A stretch of DNA of 45,935 nucleotides from Hypholoma sublateritium FD-334 SS-4 (Eukaryota > Basidiomycota > Agaricomycetes > Agaricales > Strophariaceae). Of the stretch, positions 22,318-32,054 are shown piece after piece; the stretch's first letter is position 1; every line of letters begins with the position of its first letter. The position numbers and the translations under genes were made by a program. The notes under the pieces are model-generated. The model worked only from the letters and a program-made list of their open reading frames with translations, did not search any database and had not been told where the DNA came from. The stretch is from positions 19,409-65,343 of the forward strand of contig KN817671.1 in assembly GCA_000827495.1 (NCBI GenBank). The letters are read 5' to 3'.

Positions 22318-23354
22318 CAGTTGCGGACAATCAAAGACATCCTATTTGTACCATCACTTACGGGAGCGACAACAAATATCCAAACATTGATAAAACACTT
22401 GTAATACATAGAAATGGACCCATACTATAAGTTTGCATGAACAGTTTTTTTTATTTTAACTTTGAGTAAAACATCTGTCAAAATTTTTGGCGGCAGTGCA
22501 AAAAAATCGCTAAATTTTTGGAAAATTCATTTTTAGATAGCTTTTAATAAGGTGAGTTCGGGGGTAGAAAATCACAGAATTCTATTGCTTCGTTCCTCTG
22601 CAAAGAATTCCATAACATGCCACCCAAAGGACGTCCTCCCAAGAAAAAGAGAAACATTTCTGGCTTAAAAAACCAGCCTTCTCGATCCAATGCACCTGCT
22701 CGTCTCCTCAGCCAACAAGATGATTTCAAGAATCAACCCTCAATGCTCGAGACGTTCATCAAAAGCCGCGGTCACGAGTGTATTTTCTTGCCAAAGTTTC
22801 ATTGTGAATTAAATCCAATTGAAATGGTAAGCTGATCATTTTATCAATTCATTTAATGTGTCTAAAACCTTCAATAGTATTGGGGATGGTGCAAATACCG
22901 CTACCGTGAAGTTGAACAGAAGACCTTTCAAGATGCTAAGGATGCTGTCAAGCAATATCTCGAGGCTTGCCCTACCGAAGTGATACGTCATTTCATCAAC
23001 TGTTCTTGGCGGTTTATGAGCGCATATCGCCTAGGTTTGACAGGCTATGCAGCTACCTGGGCAGTGCACAAGCAACGGCAGCATCAGCAAGTCTCCCAGC
23101 GGGCGATGATGTGGATTGATGCTGTTCTTACTACATCTGATACTGACTGATAAGATCTGCAACCCTGACAGCTGCCGAATAGTATCAGTTTTACCTCCCA
23201 AAAATTTGGCGGTGCTAAAAACACGTGGGAATTTTATAAAAACACTGTTTTTAGCTTCTATTCGACCATCCGGATCCAAATCTGTTGTTAGTTTTCGCCA
23301 GAAAACTCGCGCTCCTGAGATAATAAAATGGATGTCTTTGATTGTCCGCAACTG
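22318..23354. mobile_element. Internally deleted Tc1/mariner-type element, 25-bp perfect TIRs, TA duplication
   Basis: Ends CAGTTGCGGACAATCAAAG (22318 onward) and the exact reverse complement finishing at 23354 are flanked by TA at 22316-22317 and 23355-23356. The 25-bp TIR has no mismatch, so this is a young insertion. It holds a short transposase remnant with an intron. It sits close to the right end of the hAT-like element, in turn inside copia. Confidence 0.92.
22617..23150 (+). pseudogene. Shortened mariner-type transposase (N- and C-terminal parts fused)
   Basis: Exon 1 starts at 22617 (MPPKGRPPKKKRNISG, an AT-hook-like basic start) and ends near 22825. A GT-AG intron (about 22826-22881) joins it to YWGWCKYRYREVEQKTF, ending at the TGA at 23148-23150. 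CIFLPKFHCELNPIEM is the hallmark around the last acidic residue of fungal Tc1/mariner-type DDE transposases. The two upstream catalytic Asp blocks are missing: about 70 residues link the basic start directly to the last block, where a full enzyme would need several hundred. The frame and intron remain intact. It could make a small DNA-binding or repressor-like protein, but that is inference. Confidence 0.75.
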
Positions 23355-23406
23355 TAGCAACTTCCAATACTTGATAGATCAGGTTAACAGCTACTGGTGC
23401 GGCGTC

Positions 23407-23801
23407 GAGGGTAATTTTCCACTGTTGGCCCACTTGCTTCAATCCGTAAATTGCCTTCTTCAACTTCCACACAAATCCTTCCTTCCCCTTCACATTCACT
23501 CCATCTGGAACCTCCATATAAATTTCCTCGTCCAACAATCCCTAAAGGTATGCTGCGATGACATCGACTTGATGCAGCTCCCACCCTTGATGAGCTACAA
23601 CAGCCAGGAGCGTCCGTAGAGTCGTGAATCTCGCCACAGAAGCAAACATCTGTATAAAGTCCTTTCTGGGCACCTGCAAAAATCCCTTTCCAACCATGCG
23701 AGCTTTTAATTTGATGAGTTTTCCTTTTCCATTGTATTTCATCCGGAAAACAATGTGACTGCCAATTACTTTGCATCCTTCAGGAAAGGACTTGACCCAT
23801 A
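23407..23801 (-). pseudogene. Copia reverse transcriptase, N-terminal part
   Basis: Follows the 484-bp TIR element and reads WVKSFPEGCKVIGSHIVF, LKARMVGKGFLQVPRKDF, ARFTTLRTLLAVVAHQGW, LHQVDVIAAYL, then after a frame change EEIYMEVPDG and KKAIYGLKQVGQQWK. These are the standard copia RT blocks (the D in VDVIAAYL is the first catalytic Asp). It stops at the hAT-like insertion. Confidence 0.8.
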
Positions 23802-24285
23802 AGGCTGGACACGAGTATACCTGTGGATCACCTGGATCCGTACCTGTGGGTCACGTGGGTCAAAAAATTGACACCTGGATTGACCCGGATCCATGGAAAA
23901 CAGGTACCCGGACCCGCAGGTCATGTTTTGGCAGGTATTTCCCACGGATCTACCTGCAGGTACTCGCAGGTATTGCTACAATATCATAACAATATCATTA
24001 ATTTCATACAATAAAGCATACTTTTTATCAATTTTAAACAGTAATAAACTAGTTCTAAGTCCATTGTACCCAGTACATGCCGAAAACTGGGCCAAAAATG
24101 TGTTTTTATTGAGTAAAAAAAATAATTCTTGTGACCTGCGGGTATTTGAACTTCCAAAATCCATACCTGGATCGACCTGGATCCGTGGGAACAGGTGATC
24201 NGGATCCGCGGGTCAGGTTTTTTGCAGGTATTCCCACGGGTCAACCTGCGAGTACCTGCGGATCCATACTACTCGTGTCCAGCCT
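23802..24285. mobile_element. 484-bp TIR element with TA duplication and reiterated subterminal motifs
   Basis: Ends AGGCTGGACACGAGTA and TACTCGTGTCCAGCCT are perfect inverted repeats flanked by TA (23800-23801 and 24286-24287), as in Tc1/mariner MITEs. The interior near both ends is crowded with repeats of CACCTGGATCC, ACCTGCGGGTCA and ACAGGTACCCGGACC-type words. There is no coding capacity. It lies between copia integrase and RT. Position 24201 is undetermined. Confidence 0.8.
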
Positions 24286-24287
24286 TA

Positions 24288-25419
24288 TCGACCCACTCAA
24301 AGGTATCATTTTTGACTAGGGTCTTGTACTCGACGTCAATTGCTTTCTCCCACTCCTTCAAGTGGGAAGACTGGATTGCTTCTCGGTACATGCGCGGCTC
24401 ATTTGCAAAGGTAATAAATGCATGCGCACGACCAGTTGTCTTGTCTGATGTTGCGATAAGGAAATCCTCTTCCATTGTTGGCTTGCCAGGTAGTGCTGCA
24501 GGCCTTCTTTTGCGCCTAGGGTGTTCTTGTTGTGGTAAGGATGCCCATTTTGAAATTTTGGGCTGCTGAACTTGCTGATTTTCGACGTTTTCAGTGTCCG
24601 GTGGGGAATTAACGTCATAATTTGCTGGAGATGGGGGTACAGGTGGCATAGTGCGTGGCGGCATTGAAGACTCAACCTCTGGCAACGGCAGAATGTTAGA
24701 ATTGGCTGATCCGGCAGCCTTTTCAATATTCTTGGGCCCCAGTGCATTGATCTCAGCCTGCGTCGGTGTAACTCCTCGAGTCTCGATGACTGCAAGATCC
24801 CCTGGTGTGTCATTCTCCACAAATTGCACATCCCATGCAGTGATGATCTTCCCTGTTTCAGCATCCTCTAGGTGGTACCCCTTCGTCTCATCTGCCCACC
24901 AACCAAGTAGGCGACATTTGACAGAAGTGACCTCCAATTTACCACCATGAACCTTCTTTGGAATATTGGCGTAGGCGATGGACCCAAATATTCGAAGGTG
25001 CGAGACATTTGGCTTTTTGCCCGTCCAGGCATGCATGGGGACTTGATTGTTGAGTGCGGCCATGTATGTTATACTTCGAATGTGCACTGCATAGAGGAAC
25101 GCTTCGCCCCAATAATGCAGATCCATAGCTGCTGAGTGCAGCATGCAGCGTACCATCTTGAAAAGTACAGCAATGGCGTGCTCCGCAATCCCATTCTGCT
25201 TGGCGTGTAGGGTACAGTGGTCTCCACCACAATCCCGTTCCACCAGCAGAATTCATCAACAATCTTGTTGAGGATCTCCGTTCCATTGTTGATATGCATC
25301 CACTTGAGCTTCTTGCCTGATTGTCTCTCCAGCATTGCTATAACATCCTGTAATGCAGCATTAACGCCCTCTTTAGAATTTAAAAGATGTCCAACCGGTA
25401 GTCGCATGGAAATTTCCAC
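24288..25419 (-). pseudogene. Copia integrase, C-terminal part, and start of RT
   Basis: Blocks in order are KWMHINNGTEILNK, QNGIAEHAIAVLFKMVRCML, LHYWGEAFLYAVHIRS, KPNVSHLRIFGSIAYA, KCRLLGWWADETKGYHL, then the linker and YREAIQSSHLKEWEKAI and TFEWVDK of the RT start. The integrase's second catalytic Asp (normally D-N-G-T-E) reads N-N-G-T-E, while the Glu in GIAEHA is present. A frame change lies near 25200. Confidence 0.8.
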
Positions 25420-26116
25420 AACAACAAGTGCATACCAACTGAGCTCTGCCCCATGTCAGAACAGACATTGGGCCTGTTAGATCCATGGCAATTAGATCCA
25501 TGAGCTTGTATGTTGTCATGCTGGCTTTTGGGAATGGTAGCCAGTGCAATTTTCCTAAGACACATCCCTCATAAACGTTATTATACTCATGTATCCCATT
25601 TATAGAAAGCCCCTCAACCATGTCCTTGTGAATCATGTTTCGTATTGCCCTGAGATTAATGTGTGCCATCCGACAGTGCCATGTTCTCAGATTGCTGCTG
25701 ACAGCGGCAACGTAGGCAGAAACAGATTGCATTGGGACAGTAGAAATATGGTACAGGGTTCCCGAGATGTCTACAAACAACGCACGGAAGAGCTCGTCTC
25801 CATCAAGGATAATCCTGATGCCATTTTTGATGCTCTTGTAAGTGGCTCCATTGTGTTGCAGGGTTCCAAGGCTAACTAAGTTTGCTGCGAGTTTGGGAAT
25901 ATAGAGAGTGTCCTTGAGGAGAATGGTACTCCTGAAACTGACGGTACCACGCCCAGTGACAGGAACATCACAATTATCCTCTACAGATATGGACTCGTGT
26001 TCTGAGGTTGGCATAAAATCAGTGAAGTACAAACAGTCACAAAACATGTGAGAGGTAGCTCCGCAGTCAAGAAGCAATTCTGACCCACCCGATTGAGATT
26101 CTCCAGCAAAATATAG
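25373..26116 (-). pseudogene. Copia protease and integrase N-terminal part
   Basis: LLLDCGATSHMF holds the aspartic protease Asp (family D-S/C-G-A). RTWHCRMAHINLRAIRN is the gag-pre-integrase His block. CVLGKLHWLPFPKA leads into the integrase core with the first Asp in LIAMDLTGPM. A frameshift near 25450 breaks the core. The frame is that of gag, separated from it only by a TGA. Confidence 0.8.
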
Positions 26117-27067
26117 TCACCCAACTTCACGAGTTCCAAGATCCTGTAGGTTCCCTATGGCCAGGTTGGCGCTCCCACTGCTAGAGCCTGATCTGGTCTT
26201 CTTCTTGTCTTCTTTACGCTTGGGGCATTTATTAGCCCAATGACCTTTTGCATGGCAATATCGGCACTTGTTTCCACTTCCAGTCTTCGGACCACCAGAG
26301 CAACTCTTTTTCTTGGAATCGCTACTGCTGTTTCCATTTGACTTGAATTTCTGCTTCTTCCCAGCAAGGAGCGCCATCTCGGCCTTTTTCTCATGGGCCG
26401 TATGGTTGGATTGCACCTGAAGCTCCACAGACACAATGTCAGACATGAGTTCATCCTTGCTGAAGAGCTGAATTTTGACGAGTTCCCAAGACTGTGTGCA
26501 GGGTAGGGAGAGAACAAGTGTGCACGTGATGTGGACATCTGATATGGCTTCTCCAGCAGCCTTAATTTTGAGGCCAAGATCTAGCATCAATGTGATGTGA
26601 TCTGCCATGGATGTGCCATTGATGTATTTGGTGGTGTACAACTCCTCAAAGTAGTAGTGGATGTTCAAATTCTGTTGATTGATAATGTACAGCTTGCACC
26701 AGTTGTCCCACATCTCCTTTGATGTCTTCAAGTTTGCCACATGTGGCCACTGTGATGGTTCTGCTGCTCCCTTCATCAACCCCTGTGCTGCTTGGTCCCT
26801 GAGTGACCAGTCAAGCCATTTCTTCTTCTCGGCCTTCCATGTTACAAGGACAGTAGCTTCCGTAGTTATTTCTGCTTTCAGCTTAACAGGTTCTGGTTCA
26901 TCTCCGGTGACAATGAGCCAGAGATAACGAGCCTGAAGTGATGATTGCATGTGCTGATACCAGATGGTGTAGTTTTTGCCATTCAGCTTTGGAAACTTGA
27001 AAGCCTTGTGTGACGAGCCAGATCCAGAAAAACTTTGCATTTCAACAGGTCCTTGTCTGGGGCCCAT
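26117..27067 (-). CDS. Copia Gag
   Basis: The ATG at 27067 lies just inside the 5' LTR and primer site. The 316-residue product begins MGPRQGPVEMQSFSG, contains KFPKLNGKNYTIWYQHM and the UBN2-like helical region, and ends with a CCHC zinc knuckle (CRYCHAKGHWANKC) and a lysine-rich tail. It should form the particle and bind RNA. The terminating TGA at 26117-26119 is in frame with protease, so gag and pol may originally have been one frame. Confidence 0.85.
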   Translation of the reverse strand: MGPRQGPVEMQSFSGSGSSHKAFKFPKLNGKNYTIWYQHMQSSLQARYLWLIVTGDEPEPVKLKAEITTEATVLVTWKAEKKKWLDWSLRDQAAQGLMKGAAEPSQWPHVANLKTSKEMWDNWCKLYIINQQNLNIHYYFEELYTTKYINGTSMADHITLMLDLGLKIKAAGEAISDVHITCTLVLSLPCTQSWELVKIQLFSKDELMSDIVSVELQVQSNHTAHEKKAEMALLAGKKQKFKSNGNSSSDSKKKSCSGGPKTGSGNKCRYCHAKGHWANKCPKRKEDKKKTRSGSSSGSANLAIGNLQDLGTREVG

Positions 27068-27084
27068 AATCTAATATGAGCAAT

Positions 27085-27322
27085 TGCTGCACAGTGGTGT
27101 GGATATCCAAGCAGCATGCGAATGCAGCATGATTGACAGGGTGCAAATGACCCTGGAGTTCATGAGAGAAAAAAGTGAACTTCAGCAAGTGATGGATGCT
27201 CCAATATTCTATGTGTCACATGATAAGGAAAGCGTCCATGAAATAAAGGTAGCGAGACATATACTGACATGTGCCTACAAGTAAATAAAGTCTGTGTAAG
27301 TTAAGAATTAAAATTAACTTCA
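27085..27322 (-). repeat. Copia 5' LTR (minus-strand element)
   Basis: 238 bp, TGAAGTT to GCAGCA on the minus strand. It is followed on the lower side by a decayed primer site and gag. AATAAAG (27242-27248 and 27286-27292) recurs on the plus strand. Confidence 0.8.
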
Positions 27323-28836
27323 ACATGTTCATGATAACATTCAACTTGACCTTGGTGAGCAGTTCATTTAGCAAGATGTGCCAAAATGTGGATATTTCCA
27401 AGTCGTCATTAATCTGGGCTTGATGATTACTGGAGTCATCTTGTGAAGTGTTGTAGGTTGAAAGAAAACATGAAGCTAAATTATCAGCTTCACTAGCATC
27501 CTCATGCAGCAATGGAGTTCTGAAGGATGGGTCTCACAAAGTGTTCAGGACATCTGTTGTCATATCCGGCATCAGTATTCTGGCAGATATGTCCCATGTT
27601 GGCATGAACTGTATAGATTCAGGCAATGGTGTTCTAGAAGATGACAGTATACATGTGGGAGCAAGGTGTATATGTCTATAGCATTGTTCTTGAAATATTT
27701 TTTGAGCTCAAAAGATGGCCTGCAATCAAGTCAGATACATCTCTGTGTTTCATCCAATATATATCAAGACTTACGACTGTTCAATGATATCATTGTAGTC
27801 AACGGTTATTCTTTTGGAATGGAGTATATGGCAAGTAATGCAGACATTGCAGTTCCAATTGCATGCCAAACAATGTAGCTTGGTTGAATAAGATATTGTC
27901 CACTTGGAAGGTATCTCCTCTTTGGGAATGATATTGTTTTGTTATAATCACTGTGGTGCCACACCGACAATGCTGGGGCCCTGGCTTATATTTCTCTGTC
28001 TGCATTTCCAAAGGCTTAAAACTCAGGAAGGGAGGCTTTGCTAGCATGAGACAGTTGATATGAACTTTGATGGCCTGCAAATGATGAGAAATTATATATT
28101 CTTGTTTTAATTTAGAAATGAATGACTGACTGAAGTATCAGCAGGACTCAAGGCACTACTGTCTGATTTCTCCATCACTTTAGCAATGCTATCTTTTATA
28201 TCTATGACCCAATCTTCATGGCTCATATCTGAACTGCCTTTTATGGAAATATAGTTTCCTAAACCAATGACTTTTTCTGCATCCTACCAATTGATACAAT
28301 GCATGTCTTCTTCACCCAAGCCGACTTTTATAAAAGTTGGGGCAATAGCCTGCACAAAACCGGATTTTCCAGAACTATGAACCAGAATTTTTTCTTTTTT
28401 CACAAAATACCATTTCCAAGGTCGAGGCATAGCGGAGGCCTGAATAGACGGGTGTCTGCTAGACAAAAACATATGGGCGTGAGCCCATGGCATGTCAAAT
28501 ATGTTTGTCATGACAGAGTGATAGTCAAATGTCTTTAATGCCAGTCCGTGCTCAATCAGCAAGGTTCCAATGGAATAAGTACTATCCATGTAACGCATGA
28601 CTTGGCTGGTGGATGTCAACTCGAATTCATCCAAGTCAAATACTCTAGGAGGGTGCAGTTGTTTGGATGATTTCCGCTTTCCCTTTACATCTGGTAACAG
28701 ACAATATGCCAGTCAGGGTATCAATAGAACATTGACTCCCTAATTTTGTGTAATGGATACTAAGCCAACATCATCTTTATATGTTCCAGTGCTGATCTGG
28801 ACCCACTTGCCATTTGCAATGGGTTTGGCAACCTCC
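27323..28836 (-). pseudogene. Spt5-like KOW-domain protein, C-terminal part, broken
   Basis: Next to the fold-back element it reads WEVAKPIANGKWVQISTG and TYKDDVGLV, the pattern of a KOW RNA/protein-binding motif. It continues through DLDEFELTSTSQVM, SGKSGFVQAIAPTF and EEDMHCINW, a TAG at 28284-28286, then DAEKVIGLGNYISIKG (another KOW-like turn), and further down WDISARILMP and DPSFRTPLLHED. Mushroom genomes contain many Spt5-like proteins with these blocks; true Spt5 (NusG family) travels with RNA polymerase II. Several frames and stops are needed, so it is dead. The right side is cut by the fold-back element at 28837 and the left side by the copia LTR at 27322. Confidence 0.55.
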
Positions 28837-31380
28837 CAATCTATGCTGCTAGTTTATGGTTTCAACCATGGGTAGTTGTCCAAATAGGTTCATGCATCCA
28901 CAGCGGTAGTTGCCCAAGCTCCTGGGCAGTTTCCCAAAGCCAATTTCCAGCAGGAAACATTTACACTAGGCCTTCCGCAGGCCTAACATTTTGGGCAACT
29001 ACCCAGTGGATTTTCCGGCATCATCTGGCATGTGGCTGAGTTTTTAAAAAGCAGTGATGCCTGTTTCATGCTGACTTGCCATCAAAAAAAATTCCCACAG
29101 ACCTCCAAAAAGTGAAATTTACTGATATTGTGATTAGATCTCTTGTGCACATGTCAGATATTCCCATACTCCCAAAAAAAGCGGTCACAATAGGCACCTG
29201 CAGTATACATTTGGCTATTTCTCCACAATGGCTGGCCCTAATCCTTTCATTCTTTTTGGGTTAGGCATATTATATTTATTAGAAAATTATTAGTAGCTTT
29301 TCCCCAGCACAGAAAATCATTAATAGATGGATGCAGCAGGATAATGTTGGATGTAGTTCGTTTTTTGAGCTATTTTTAGATCAGAAAGCTGCCGCACAGG
29401 CACATTCAGTATTCATATATTTATTGCTCAACAATGGATAGATCTAATCCTCCCATTCTTGCTGGAATAGACCATTTATATTTATTAAAAACTTATCAAT
29501 GGGTTTGCCATAGGATAGGAAACCATTAAGAAATGGATGCAGAAAGATGGTGGTCAATGTATTTCACTTTTTTGTACCTATTTTTAGATCAGAAACTCAG
29601 CACATAAATAGATCATGCAGATCTACTACTCAATTTCTCCATAAATATTACTGTTTCTCCACATTTAAAGGNATAGGAGGAATCAGCTCATTTGTAGTTT
29701 TCAAATGATATCCTAAATGTGTAAATAGGAGCACTGGAAGGTGAGAAATAGACATGTAGTCCACTTTTTTAGACTATTTTTAGGTCAAAACCTTGCAGCA
29801 AGTATTGCTTGCTCAATATCTTTATGATGGTTCCCACCTCATTTCATTGCATTTGTCCATCTATCTCAGTCAGGTCTGGTCGGATTCTTTAGCTGTTTTT
29901 TTGAAGTTGTGCAGATTTTAATGCGGCTTTACCGCAGTCTACAACATTATGTAGCACATTCTAATTGTTGCACAATGTTTAAAATACAGTATTTTAAGTG
30001 CACATCCATAGATATTGCATGGAGAAGTCATTTGAGCAGATATTCAAATTCTGTAAAACGAAAGCTTTAGATAATATACATAGTCACCTTTTTCAACCAT
30101 TGAATCAGGCCTAGTAGCAAGGGTGATCCCAGATGTTATTGAAATGCATTTATGATTCTGTTCTACTTGCTCAGTCAATAATACTGTTATAAATGCAGCT
30201 ATTCTGTTGATTGCAGTGCACATTTTTAGTTCTAATAAAGACCTTTCTAAAACATATTTTAGCATGTCTGTCCAATCAAAATTGACCATGCAACAAGCTA
30301 ATCATTCAAAGGGAGGGGGAGAAGGTGGTCTACTTTGGTGTTTTCATCAACAAAACATCATTGGTCTGCCATAAAAATGTAACAACCATATAGACAGGTA
30401 TTACCATTGCCTTATCTAAAAGATTTGAAGGAAATCCCCCAAGAATTGACAGAGATAGATTCTAGGAGAATGATGCCACCATCAGTATTTGATTAGCATA
30501 TGCCACAGGCCCAAAAAAGCAAAGTTTGCTGCACTTTTGGAATGCTCCCCCATATATAATTGGTATCATCTGAGAACTATAAATGAGGAGATTCAGAGAA
30601 TATTTTTTATAGGTAAATGTGGCAGGTTTTGGTGAAGCAATTGAGGAAGTGACATTATGGTTGAATCTGCTTACAAATCATTCCCAACTCTGGCTACAGG
30701 ATGATCCATGCCTCCTCCTGCCCCTCCCACTTGTCCTACACCCCAAATCAAGATGCACTTTTGAAGATATAGATGTACTGTTGATGCTGTTGAAAGATGG
30801 GACTATGGGGGTCAGTATTTATTGAAATATTAAATGGTCTATTTTGCTAGTGATCAAAATGGGCAAAAAGCGAAATTAGTAGGCTATTCAACCCCTTCCA
30901 CTTCACCTATTCACACAATCAAACTACCAAATTGAAGATATTGATTGATTGATCCTACCATTAAAATTTGGGATGCTGAAGCGAAGTATTCATGAAGATA
31001 TTGAGCAACCAATACGTGCTGCAAGGTTTTGACCTAAAAATAGTCTAAAAAAGTGGCCTACATGTTTATTTTATGTGCACAAGAGATTTAATCACAATAT
31101 CAGTAAATTTCATCTTTTTGAGGTCTGTGAGAATTTTTTTTGATGGCAAGTCAGCATGGAACAGGCATCACTGCTTTTTAAAAACTCAGCCACATGCCAG
31201 ATGATGCTGGAAAATCCACTGGGTAGTTGCCCCAGCATAGGCAGGTTTTACTTTGACTGGGCCTCAGAAATTGCCCTTGGGCAACTAACTGCCCAGCAGC
31301 TTGGGCAGTTACTGCTGTGGATGCATGAACCTATCTGGGCAACTGCCTATACACTATGCTTGAAACTAGCTGCTACTGGT
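28837..31380. mobile_element. Fold-back/hAT-like element, copy 3
   Basis: Starts CAATCTATGCTGCTAG and ends CTAGCTGCTACTGGT, the same ends as the copy at 20615. Inverted ends continue (GGTTCATGCATCCACAG on the left, CTGTGGATGCATGAACC on the right) and inner segments match in inverted order, such as TGATGGCAAGTCAGCATG near 31143 against 29068-29086. The flanks CAACCTCC (28829-28836) and GAACCTTC (31381-31388) agree at six of eight bases, a decayed 8-bp duplication. It encodes no transposase. Position 29672 is undetermined. It splits the Spt5-like gene. Confidence 0.75.
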
Positions 31381-31691
31381 GAACCTTCATGCAGAGCGTG
31401 ACAGATGTTTGCAGTCAGGTGAATCGATATGGGTATGGATTATCCCATTTCGTGTACATATCACACTGGGAGATTTATCGAGTAGTCAGAGGAGAGATGC
31501 GTTTAGATTGCATTCGAGATAGGTGTATTCTCTTGTAGACCCCCAAGTGAAAGCAGAATATAATCCCTGTGTTCAGTTTGTGCAGTTACAAATAGATGAG
31601 CAACTAATACTTTCTCCACCCCTATCTTTGGGAAATTGCCTCAGTATAACCATCAAATATTTAATATATTACTCACTCTGCATTTAACTCT
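31381..31691. other. Probable middle of the Spt5-like gene, too decayed to define
   Basis: Lies between two parts of the Spt5-like relic on the minus strand, where an NGN-type domain would be expected. I see only broken frames. Confidence 0.25.
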
Positions 31692-32054
31692 CTATATAGA
31701 TACATCATCATGCCCATGGTGTCGCACAATCAACTTGGTCTCACTCTGGGACACAAATGTTCCACTGGTCTGATGCACACTGGCATATACTCTAGCCAGC
31801 AGATCTTCATAATAAGAATTGATGCGCTTGGCGTCAGCTGTACAATCCAAATTTAAATGAGAATTGTCGCAGCTTTGTTGACTGGGATTATCTTCTATGA
31901 AGTTGTCAATGAAAGATTCTGGGTGTAAACAACTGTCAGTAGAAGGCAAAACATTGAAGGTTCCTTTATGATCTGTATCTTGCAGATTCTGATCATCTTC
32001 TTTTTCATTGTCTTCTTTATCTTCATCTATATTGGCCTCAAGATTTGCGTACAA
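31692..32054 (-). pseudogene. Spt5-like protein, acidic N-terminal exon
   Basis: The frame encodes MYANLEANIDEDKEDNEKED, strongly acidic, then SFIDNFIEDNPSQQ and a helical RINSYYEDLLARVYAS. An acidic start followed by an F-I-D/N-D block is typical of the Spt5-like mushroom proteins whose KOW part lies at 27323-28836 on the same strand. The two parts are separated by the fold-back element at 28837-31380. Assignment rests mostly on this order, and the exon alone is not diagnostic. Confidence 0.45.

Larger units (their letters stand above)
20615..23398. mobile_element. hAT-like fold-back element (copy 2) inserted in copia RT, 8-bp duplication
   Basis: GCGGCGTC at 20607-20614 is repeated at 23399-23406, and the copia RT reads across the two ends. 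The element starts CAGCCTATGCTG and ends CAGCTACTGGT. Its inverted ends can be followed inward for about 80 bp once the nested mariner element (22318-23354) is removed, for example TTCAAATATCCACA on the left against TGTGGATATTTGAA on the right. The interior resembles one arm of the large palindrome at 10731-14136; the second arm is mostly missing. No transposase is encoded. Confidence 0.8.
19199..27322 (-). mobile_element. Degenerate Ty1/copia LTR retrotransposon with nested insertions
   Basis: Terminal repeats lie at 19199-19512 and 27085-27322 (238 bp on the right). The left one is longer because of an internal duplication around GAGTTCA(G/T)GAGAG. Read on the minus strand, the LTR runs TGAAGTT to GCAGCA. 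Next to the 5' LTR, ATTGCTCATATTAGAT resembles a decayed initiator-tRNA primer site, and next to the 3' LTR lies a polypurine tract (AAGTGGGAGTAT). The gene order gag, protease, integrase, RT, RNase H is that of copia. The 5-bp target duplication is not visible. Frameshifts, a gag-pol TGA and active-site changes make it inactive. Insertions at 20615-23398 and 23802-24285 are nested in pol. Confidence 0.9.

Noticed and set aside
19194..27327. 5-bp target duplication for the copia element
   Set aside because: The sequences outside the two LTRs differ and the left LTR end is altered.
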